Shown here: in pieces, positions 12,267 to 20,297 of the stretch
How the letters are laid out: the number at the start of each line of letters is the position of its first letter
Position numbering within the stretch: position 1 is the first letter of the stretch
Origin: Dastarcus helophoroides
Lineage: Eukaryota > Arthropoda > Insecta > Coleoptera > Bothrideridae
DNA: 64,000 bases
Direction: 5' to 3'
Assembly (NCBI GenBank): GCA_028583605.1
Contig: CM053329.1
Coordinates: forward strand, 35,897,992 to 35,961,991
Translations under genes and position numbers: made by a program
The notes under the pieces: generated by a model
Database searches by the model: none
What the model was told of the DNA's origin: nothing
What the model saw: only the letters and a program-made list of their open reading frames with translations

Positions 12267-12411
12267 TTGGTGGAATGGATTGGTCCTTGGTTATCTGCGA
12301 AAATTTAAATACAAATTTTGTTCCCTGAAACCAAGAAAAATTAAAAAACACAACAAAGGTTGCTCTAACGCGTTTCGATAGCCAAGATATCATCTTCAGA
12401 GAGGTACTGAG
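12267..12411 (-). mobile_element. Palindromic repeat P, copy 5 (single arm)
   Basis: One complete arm from the outer end (TTTGGTGGAATGGATTGGTC) through CCCTGAAACCAAGAAAAATT to the antisense hammerhead-like segment (GTTTCGATAGCCAAGATATC, then ATCTTCAGAGAGG). The second arm is absent. This shows the monomer that is inverted in the fuller copies. Confidence 0.8.
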
Positions 12412-12485
12412 TGGCTGTTGCTTTCATCAAGTACAGTTTATGGGTCATAAATTAAAGAATTCCACCAAGCAAGTGTTAAAAATAT

Positions 12486-12851
12486 TGTAACGCAATGTAA
12501 ATATTTGGAATAGAATTTAGAATAGAATTGTAGAATTTAGTTCATAAGAAAAGTTTCTAAAATGATCTGATAAGGGGAAAGCGACCGCGATAATGAAGCA
12601 AACGGCAGATAAGCGTTCCCGAAATTTCGGCAAACGATAAGCCTTATCTGCCGGATTGTTCCAGAACCTGGATGCCAAAACTATATAAGGCGATCAGCTT
12701 TCCCTCGAGTCAGTCAGTTAGAACCAGTGTAATTAGTGAGTTAGTAGAAGTCAGTAATAAGTGAGTTAATTGTCAATTGTGGTGATCCAAGTTGAGTTCA
12801 GTGGGTTTAATCCATCACGTGTAATCAATTTGTACCGATAAGCCCGTAGCA
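12486..12851 (+). mobile_element. Solo LTR, Ty3/Gypsy-like, copy 1
   Basis: It starts TGTAACGCAATG, ends CCCGTAGCA, and has ATAT immediately outside on both sides (12482-12485, 12852-12855). Inside are a GATAAG-rich U3 (GCAGATAAGCG and CGATAAGCCTTATCTGCC), a TATA box CTATATAAGG at 12681-12690 and, about 30 bp later, the Inr-like GAGTCAGTCAGTTAG. It belongs to a family of six LTRs in the window. No internal domain or second LTR follows, so this is a solo LTR left by LTR-LTR recombination. A 4-bp ATAT duplication is known for insect errantivirus-type Gypsy elements. Confidence 0.85.
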
Positions 12852-12855
12852 ATAT

Positions 12856-13750
12856 CAATAAGTATCAAAAATGGTTAGAAATGGATCTACTTGTAAATTA
12901 TTTATAAAGTCCTATTCACGCTGGAGTATGTTTCAAAAGGGACCGATCTTATACGCATTTTATGCTGAAAGAGAAAATGCAAAAGTTCAAATATTTACAA
13001 CCTGAAAGATTACAGCAACGAAGTTTCCTTGCATGAAATGGGGGTCCTTATGGCCTGGAATAAGGAAATTGAATTTATATTTTTTTCCATAAAAGGTCCC
13101 TCTCTCTGAATCGTCTAAAAGGTCACAGATTTGAATGATTGTAAAAGTTATTGACAAAATGTTGCATATCGGTTCATGTTGACGTGTTTCCGCTTGAGGT
13201 TTATGGATTCTTTCTTTAATTGCGTTCGAATTGAATACGAAACTCTTTTTATTTAAAATCGAAATTAGGACTTTGTAAATGTGGATTTATTTAAAACACC
13301 AATCACTGGTATGTCAAACCATCAAAACTTTAGAAAGCTTTCGATTAACTTTTTGGGAAAATTGTTTCACTCTAAAACACTCTTTGTGCTGCGATGTTAA
13401 ATGAATATTACTCGTTTTTATGCTTTCCTTGTCTTCACGTCATTTTAGACTCTTGAAAGTGAGGAAAAGAGGATTAGTATTGAAAAAGCTTAACGCAGAC
13501 GAATGTTTTTAAAGCGTTTGCACATTAAACTAGTTTTATAAAGTCCCAGTAGATTATACGATTAAATATGCTGAAAAAGTACGTCATAAGAATTTTGTTT
13601 TTGTTTTAGCTTGGTTAAGTTTGTTATATGTTTATAAGCCCATGTGGCAAATTTTGAATATATGCACAATCAGACATGTTTTGTCACTAGTTAGTGGTAT
13701 TTATTTTTTTAGTATTTAAAAGGCAATAAATTATCAAGAATCATCTATGG
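12856..13750. other. Unidentified sequence, no gene seen
   Basis: Mixed-composition sequence without the short-period texture, without a long open frame and without an obvious second copy in the window. Confidence 0.4.
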
Positions 13751-13751
13751 C

Positions 13752-13845
13752 AGTGTTTCTCAAACTTTCGACATCTGTTTAACTCTTTCATAATTTTTCG
13801 AGATGTTGAGTACTTCCCGTTAAAAAATTACATCTCAATTAATAT
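13752..13845 (+). mobile_element. hAT-like terminal fragment interrupted by an LTR
   Basis: CAGTGTTTCTCAAACTTTCG resembles the CAGTGNTTCYCAAAC-type TIR of hAT MITEs, such as the one at 52259. The sequence is cut at 13845 by a solo LTR, and I could not identify the matching right terminus. Confidence 0.35.
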
Positions 13846-14179
13846 TGTTGCGCGTTATCTGTTCGATAATTAAAACTTCGTGAATTGTCACACTTCATTT
13901 CCAAACTTATTTCGGAACACTACAATTATGATTAACTTAATTAGCAGACTATCTAACTATCTGACTATCCGACTAACTGACTGACTAACTGAGGGAAAGA
14001 CGACCGCGTATTTATACCGTTCCAGTTTCTGGAAAGGATCTTCTTTTAGATAACATTATCGCTCTGGAGTGATTATCAGCCGTATTATTCATTCTCGCGA
14101 CCACTTCCCATTATCAAATGTTTCTACAGAATTCCTTACCCAATCACTAATATAAATTTTATAACTACATTTTGTTACA
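13846..14179 (-). mobile_element. Solo LTR, Ty3/Gypsy-like, copy 2 (inverted)
   Basis: The plus strand runs from TGTTGCGCGTTATC to TTTTGTTACA. On the minus strand it shows the family order: GATAAT, a TATAAATACGC-like TATA box, then the run of TCAGT/TTAGT words and the end CGCGCAACA. TAATAT lies directly before it (13840-13845) and again one base after it (14181-14186). It is closest to the copy at 22977. Confidence 0.8.
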
Positions 14180-14180
14180 C

Positions 14181-15300
14181 TAATATAAAATTTGATTGGA
14201 CACTGATACAAAAAATGGGGACACGTGCCCACCCTGGTTCTCTCCTGGCGCCGTCACTGATGTTGGTAACGCGACACTAGCGTGATGGTGACGCGAAACC
14301 GTAAGATAGGCACTTAACTCGTCTAAAGAAGTTTTCGCTTTAAAAATGGTGTTTCTTTGGCATTTTCATTGCATTTAGAGTAAGCAAACACCTATTTTAC
14401 AATAATTTGTTTGAACTATAAATAACTACTAACAATCGGAATCATTTCAACTCATATAAAGTGCACCTAAACCGAATAATGTACACATAAATTTTCCCCT
14501 TTTGATGTATACATATGATATTGCAGGAAAATAAATCAATGGAATATATTTCGTAGTATTATTATCTAAGGGAGTAAATTTCTAGTGATCATACTAACTA
14601 GATTATGAAGTTGAGTCGAATAATTGGTTTCTTGCCAAGGCAGCTTTATACCAACTATTATTTCAAATAATTTTAAGCTGATTTATTGCTGTGCCGTAGT
14701 TCAATACTAAGACCCGTCAGACTTACTCTGAATTTGGTTACTTTTCTCCAACAAAACCCTTAAGTCTATTAAAGTCCATCATGAAATATTTAACTTGTCA
14801 AGCTATGATTCACACAGGGTTTCGGTGTGTCCTTTTGAGTATTTGATATAATAGCAAAGACCATTAATAACTGTGGACTTAACCAACACAAATAAAATGA
14901 GGTTAATACTCAGTTATATGAGGTGTTTTATTTTTCATAGCACATAATGGAAACAGGGAAAATTAGCAGCGTAAAGATGATAATGTTTAGGGTTTTACCT
15001 ATCTTTTTAGATAACACTCTTTTGATGCTTCTCTATAGTGCTGACGTAAAATATTCGGATAAAAGGTCTAAAATGTGTATACTAGATAGTCGACTATGAT
15101 ATTACTTAATCATAAAAGAACAAAAACTTGTAAAACGTGGGTGATTTTTAGAGACCGGATTGTATGCATTTTTATAGTTGCATATACAAATGCATATTCA
15201 AACAATTTTTAACGGTTATCGCATATTTTACCTCCAATTTAACGATGATGCATATTTTCGCTATATTTACAATATTTTTCGACGAGTGAAACTAAATCTA
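14181..15300. other. Mostly single-copy sequence; possible TE end at 14215-14265
   Basis: GGGGACACGTGCCCACCCTG near 14217 and GGCGCCGTCACTGA near 14250 are GC-rich and look like the terminus of an unidentified DNA element, but no partner end was found. The remainder (14300-15300) has no open frame of note and no visible second copy. Confidence 0.35.
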
Positions 15301-15508
15301 TTCAATAATGCAAGTAGAATGCAACCTAGACTACAAATTCATGCAGCCCTTCAGGCGTGTATAGTGAATCATAGGTAGCTGAACTACCAACAGATGAAAC
15401 GCTGCCACCTAGCGAAGCGGTTGCTCTCTAGGAAACATTTCCCAGAAGACAAGGATTCTAATGCACAGACCAATAGGTGTGAACATTTATTAGATTCAAA
15501 GTTTGGAA

Positions 15509-15551
15509 ACCAAATACCGGTTTCGATCTTGTTAAATCTCGTCAGTTTGGT
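15509..15551 (-). ncRNA. Hammerhead ribozyme motif (type I, short stem III), left-arm copy
   Basis: On the minus strand: stem I ACCAAA, core CTGACGA, stem II GATTT-AACA-AGATC (one U-G wobble), GAA then stem III ACCGGT, cleavage-site residue A, and TTTGGT closing stem I. All core positions of the hammerhead consensus (CUGANGA...GAAA...UH) are present. The stem III sequence ACCGGU is a six-base palindrome with no room for a loop, the arrangement reported for metazoan hammerheads thought to act as dimers. Self-cleavage is inferred from the motif only. Confidence 0.8.
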
Positions 15552-15658
15552 ATATCCAACTCGAATGCTAACAAATGTACTAAGAGTCACACGCTTGACG
15601 TCCGTGAATTCTTTAGTACTTACTTGTCGGAACATTTGTTAGCATTCGAGTTGGATAT

Positions 15659-15701
15659 ACCAAACTGACGAGATCTAACAAGATCGAAACCGGTCTTTGG
15701 T
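15659..15701 (+). ncRNA. Hammerhead ribozyme motif (type I, short stem III), intact core
   Basis: Stem I 5' strand ACCAAA (15659-15664); core CTGACGA (15665-15671); stem II GATCT (15672-15676), loop AACA, AGATC (15681-15685); GAA (15686-15688); palindromic stem III ACCGGT (15689-15694); cleavage residue C at 15695; stem I 3' strand TTTGGT (15696-15701), which pairs fully with ACCAAA. Every universally conserved nucleotide is in place and stem II is a perfect 5-bp helix. Flanking sequence may hold the stem I/II loop contacts. Activity is untested. Confidence 0.85.
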
Positions 15702-16038
15702 TTTCGAACTTCGAATCTAATAAATGTTCAAACCTATTGGTCTGTGCATTAGAATCCTTGTCTTCTGGGAAATGTTTCCTAGAGAGCAACCGCTCCGCTA
15801 GGTGTCAGTGTTTCAACGGTTGGTAGTTCAGGTACTTATAATTCCTATGATCATGCAGCCCTGAGGGCTGCATAAATTCGTAATCTAGGTTGCATTCTAC
15901 TTGCATACGACATTGTTGGCGATGGCCATAGTTTCTCTATGGACCAAAAGGTGGTAGTACTAAGAGTCACACGCTTGACGTCCGTGAATTTTTTAGTACT
16001 TACTTGTCGGAACATTTGTTAGCATTCGAGTTGGATAT

Positions 16039-16081
16039 AACAAACTGACAAGATCTAACAAGATCGAAACCGGTCTTTGGT
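16039..16081 (+). ncRNA. Decayed hammerhead ribozyme motif
   Basis: Same order as the motif at 15659, but the core reads CTGACAA (16045-16051), replacing the conserved G8, and the 5' strand of stem I reads AACAAA instead of ACCAAA. Stem II (GATCT-AACA-AGATC), GAAA, ACCGGT and TTTGGT are kept. Loss of G8 should abolish cleavage. Confidence 0.8.
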
Positions 16082-16137
16082 TTCCAAATTTCGAATTTAA
16101 TAAATGTTCACACCTATTGGTATGTGCATTAGGATCC

Positions 16138-16626
16138 TATTCAATAATGATTAAAATTGGCCAAAGGAACTTCGCATAGACGAGGGCCCACAAAAACTTA
16201 AAGTAAATTTTGAAAACTTTTTCAAAAATTGCCGAGGCTCTAAAATGTGTTTTATGTGACTTTTGCAGAAAAGAATCAAGCCACAAATTCTGAAATATTG
16301 GTCTTAAGCATATAGTTCAGAAGAATTATATTCTTTGCTGAAAAAAAAAAAAACCAAACCTCATTTTAGTACCTCAATGAACCAATAAAATGAACGAGTT
16401 CGGTAAGTAAGTAACCTGCAGTATGCTGCCAAATTTTATGATTCTTTTCTATAAAACAAAAGGTTAATAATATATGTTCCTGGGTGGGACATTTAGTCTT
16501 CTTGGTTAAAGCAGTCGATATAAAATTTAGTGAACTAAGTAGGCTTTACCAGAAATTACCACTTTTATTTCAAAATTCGTCGTTTGCTTGACATTTTGAA
16601 ATTGAATCGAAATATTGACTTTTTTA
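16138..16626. other. Unidentified sequence, no gene seen
   Basis: No repeated block or credible reading frame; an A-run of 12 lies near 16341. Confidence 0.4.
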
Positions 16627-16893
16627 AAAACTAAAACACAAATCTTCTCCCCTGAAACCAAGACCGATTAAAAAACACAACAGAACCTGCTCCAACGCGT
16701 TTCGATAGCTAAGCTATCATCTTCAGAGAGACACTTAATATCTCTCTCGCAGTATCTCTCTGAAGATGATAGATTAGCTATCGAAACGCGTTAGAGCAAC
16801 CCTTGTTGTGTTTTTAATCTTTCTTTGTTTCAGGGGACAAGGTTTGTATTTCGATTTTTGAAGATAACCAAGGACCAGTCCGTTCCACCAAAA
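16627..16893. mobile_element. Palindromic repeat P, copy 6 (near full length)
   Basis: Both arms are present. Left: CTCCCCTGAAACCAAGACCG, then the antisense hammerhead-like segment ending ATCTTCAGAGAGA. A short centre follows at 16733-16750. Right: CAGTATCTCT, CTGAAGATGATAG, ATTAGCTATCGAAACGCGTT, TTGTTGTG, TTTCAGGGGACAAGG and the outer end AACCAAGGACCAGTCCGTTC. This is the best template for the family: two monomers joined head to head. Confidence 0.9.
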
Positions 16894-19800
16894 TTGACTT
16901 TTTTCTCAAAATTTTTCTTTTTTTGCAAATGTCTTTTTGTTTTAAAATTTAAATTTATTGTTAAAATTTTACTTATTTTTAAACAAAATCCAATCTTTTT
17001 AAAATTTGGACAACATTTTTCGTTCTTCAAAATTTCCATTTTTCCAAATTTGATCTTCTTTGAGAATTTCCACCCTTTCAAAATCCAAATTTTTGCAAAT
17101 TTTGACTAGTTTATCAAAATTTCCCCTTTTCTCAAAATTTGGACAGTGTTTTAATAAAAAACTAGAAACTTTGAAATATATTTTTTTTCGAAATTCTGAA
17201 TTTTAGTAAAGAGACAAAAATACTAGAAAATATTTGTTGAAATTTCAAAGTTTTCGAAATTATTTTAAATCCAATTTTTTGAAAATGTCAACTTTTTTCT
17301 CAAAATGTTGCCATTTATCCTAATATTGGAAATTTTCTGACGCTATGGTGAGGAACTTGTCTCCTTTTGACTTAAACAGTCAAGAACAAATAAATATTCA
17401 ACCGGAAAATTTTGACTTTTTCTCAATAGTGACCCTTTTTTTTTCACAATTTAACAGATACTTTAAATTTCTACTAGATTTTCACTTTTTCTTTGAAATT
17501 TTGATCTTTTTTTTTTATTCGTAATACATTTTTGTCGATTTTATTTTCATAATTCATTTTTATCTTTAGAAATTCATCTTTTTCTCCACATTTACAATTT
17601 TTCAAAATTCCTATGTTTTTTCATGAAACTATCCTGCACATTTCACTTTCTATGCAAAATTTTAATTTTTTTCGGAATTCTTTTTTTCGAAATTTTGATT
17701 CTTTTCTTCTTAATATCTCTTTTTTGTTTAATTACAGTTTTTTGACAAATTTTGATTTTTTTAGATTTGATTTTCTTCCAAAATTTTCTTACTCAACGTA
17801 ACAGTTTTTCTCTAAATTTCGTTATTTTCTTTAACATTAGATTCTTTTTAAAATTTACTACCTGGAATCAGAACTTTTAGATATTTTAAGTTTTTTCTCA
17901 AATTTCGACCTTTTTCTCAAAATGTCGACTTTTTTCTGGAAATTTCGACTTTTTTCTCAAAATTTCGACTTTTTTCTGGAAATTTCGACCTTATTCTCGA
18001 AATTTTCACTGTTTTTTTTAAATTTTGATTTAATCTCAAAATGTCGACATTTTTCTCAAAATTTCGACTTTTTTCCGCTAATTTTCGACTTTTAATAGGA
18101 AATTTCATTCTTATTCTCGAAATTTCCACTGTTTTTCTCAAATCCCAATTTAAACTAGAAATGTCGACTTTTTTCTCAAAATTTTGACTTTTTTCTGGAA
18201 ATTTCTACTTTTATCGGGAAATTTCGACCTTAATCTCAAAATGTCGACTTTTTTCTCAAATATCGACTTTTTTCTATAAATTTCGACTTGTATTTGGAAA
18301 TTTCGACCTTAATCTCAAAATTTCGATTTTTTCTCAAATTTCGATTTTAAAACCCAATATTTCGACTTTTTTCTCAGAATTTTAAGTTTTTTCTCAAATT
18401 TCGACTGTTTTTCTCAAAATTTCGATTTTTTTTCCCGAAATTTTGATTTTTTTCTCAAATTTCGACTTTCTTCTCGAAATATTTGGAAACTTAGACTTTT
18501 CTTTTTTCTCAAAATGTTGTCGTTTTTCTCAAAATTTGACTTTTTTTCGAAATTTCTACCTCAATCTGAAAAATTCGATTTTTTTCTCGAAACTTCGTTT
18601 TTTTTCTCGAAACTTCGTTTTTTTCTCAAATTTCGACTTTTTTCTTGAAATTTCGACCTTAATCTGAGAAGCTTGACTTTTTTTCTCGATTTTTTGTCGT
18701 TTTTCTCAAATTTTGACCTTTTTCTTGAAATTTTGACCTTAATCTGAAAAGCTTGACTTTTTTTCTCGATTTTTTGTCGTTTTTCTCAAATTTTGACTTT
18801 TTTCTCAAAATTTCGACCTTAATCTGAAAAGTTCTACCTTTTTCTCAAAACTTTGTTTTTATTTCTCAATTTTAGAATTTTTTCTCAAATAACGACTTTT
18901 TTTTTCGAAATTTTGACCTTAATATCAAAACTTTGACATTTTTCTTAAAATTTTGACGTTAAACTTAAAATTTCGCATATTTTACTCGAAATTTCAACTT
19001 TTTTCTCAAATTTCGACTGTTTTTCTTTAAATTTCGACCTTAATCTTAAAATTTCGACTCTTTTCTCAAATTTCGACATTTTTTCTCGAAATTTCGACTT
19101 TTTTCTCGAAGTGTCGACATTTGTCTTAAATTTCGACTTTCTTCCGGAAATGTTACGAATTTTCGACTTTTTTCTCGAAATTTTGACGTTTTTCTCAAAT
19201 TTGTACTTTTTTCTCGAAATTTTGACCTTAATCTGAAAAGTTCGACTTTTCTCTCAAAATTTTGTTGTTTTTTTTAATTTTCGACTTTTTTTTTGAAATT
19301 TTGACCTAAATGTCGAAAGTTTGACATCTTTTTCAAAATTACAACTTTAAAATCAAAATTTCACCCTTTTTTTATATCAAAATTACTAATTTTTTCTCAA
19401 ATTTTGAATTTTTTTCTCGAAATGTCCACTTACCTTTTTCTCAAATTTTGACTTTTTTTTTTTAATTTTTCACCTTAATCCCGAAATTTCGAGTATTTTT
19501 TTAAACTTTGACGTCTTTTCTCGAAACTTCGACTTTTTTCTCGAAATATCGACTTTTTCCTCGAAATTTTAAGTTTTTCTTCAAATTCCGACTTTTTTCT
19601 CGAAATTTTAATTTCATTTTTTTAAAAATTTTGTTACCTCGGAACCTCAATGTCTAGAAATTTTGACTCAATTCTTAACGTTTTTAAAAAAGTATATTTA
19701 TAATTTTTATAGTTTTTTTAGACTTTCTCCTCCAAATTTATCTTTTTTCTTGAAATTTCGATTTTTTCTCTTAAAATAGGAGCTTTACCAAAATTCAGCT

Positions 19801-19900
19801 TTAATCTCAAATTTCTAATTTTTTAACACTTTAATTCAAAAAACTTCTTTTTTCTCAGATTGCTTCATTTTTTCCTAAAATAATACCTCATAGCCTTATT
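16894..19900. repeat. Degenerate minisatellite, unit about 19-21 bp (TTTTTCTCAAAATTTCGAC)
   Basis: From about 17890 the texture becomes strongly periodic: TTTTTTCTC, AAA(A)TTTCGAC, then the next unit, with a frequent variant ACCTTAATCTCAAAATTTCG every few units, giving a weak higher-order period. Edges (16894-17600 and 19600-19900) are more diverged. Open frames inside are lysine/arginine- or phenylalanine-rich translations of the repeat with no domain. Confidence 0.8.
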
Positions 19901-19936
19901 ATGTAAAGTTGCACATTTCGACACTTTTGGTGTATA

Positions 19937-20181
19937 TGTTAGGATCAAACACCGATTTCGGCCAATGGCCGAAGAAAGCGGCCAAAATGCGTTCTGGCCA
20001 CTAGCAAATTGCCAATGTCCGAAATATCGCTTTCTGGCCGTTTGATATAGACCAGGATGCGTTCTGGGTCTCTCACGACTGCCAGAAAGCGAAGTTGTTG
20101 AATAATTCGCGTACTGGCTTTCTGAAAATAGCCAGAATGCGTTCTGGCATTCGCAGCTATACCAGAACGCGTCGAGCACAA
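19937..20181 (+). repeat. Left terminal inverted repeat of the Ginger-type element
   Basis: About 245 bp, nearly identical to the complement of 22255-22494. It is packed with GCCAGAA(C/T)GC and GCTTTCTGGC words in both orientations, several forming local palindromes such as GCCAGAATGCGTTCTGGC near 20130. Such arrays are plausible transposase binding sites; this is inference. Confidence 0.9.
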
Positions 20182-20297
20182 AGAACAAGATGTCCAATAA
20201 CAAAATATTTTTATTCTTTATGAATAACATAATAAAGGAACGATTTCAACATAAAATACATTTTCCGCATATGAATACTTTTTCAATATACCTGAAT

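Larger units (their letters stand above)
15305..15905. repeat. 600-bp inverted repeat carrying two opposed hammerhead motifs
   Basis: The left arm (about 15311-15578) begins CAAGTAGAATGCAACCTAGA and the right arm (15632-15905) ends with its complement. Arms share, in inverse order, the GCAGCCCT, CTAGGTGGCAGCG-like, AACATTTCCCAGAAG, GCACAGACCAATAGG and CTAACAAATGT blocks. The spacer 15579-15631 contains ACTAAGAGTCACACGCTTG and TTTAGTACTTACTTG. The right arm plus spacer is one unit of the 380-bp repeat; the left arm is an inverted, 5'-shortened copy. Inverted and tandem partial copies are the usual arrangement of Penelope-like element termini, which suggests, but does not prove, such an origin. 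Confidence 0.85.
15579..16137 (+). repeat. 380-bp tandem unit (1.5 copies) with hammerhead motifs
   Basis: ACTAAGAGTCACACGCTTGA occurs at 15579 and again at 15959, so the period is 380 bp. Unit 1 is complete (15579-15958); unit 2 stops at about 16137 inside the GTGCATTAGGATCC area. The predicted cleavage sites in the two units (after 15695 and after 16075) are also 380 nt apart. Unit 2 has lost a core base of its ribozyme. Direct repeats of a hammerhead-bearing monomer are the structure of retrozymes and of Penelope-like element termini. Confidence 0.85.

Noticed and set aside
15384..15642. Overlapping 82-83-codon frames on both strands
   Set aside because: They are by-products of the inverted repeat, which makes the two strands mirror each other. 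The sequence is explained by the hammerhead-bearing repeat.
16741..16800. Calling the P repeat motif a canonical hammerhead ribozyme
   Set aside because: An extra base separates CTGAAGA from the GATAGC hairpin, and stem III has no loop. It is therefore reported only as hammerhead-like and not as an ncRNA feature.
17917..18667. Lysine/arginine- and phenylalanine-rich open frames
   Set aside because: They translate the degenerate minisatellite and have the same residue pattern wherever that repeat occurs.
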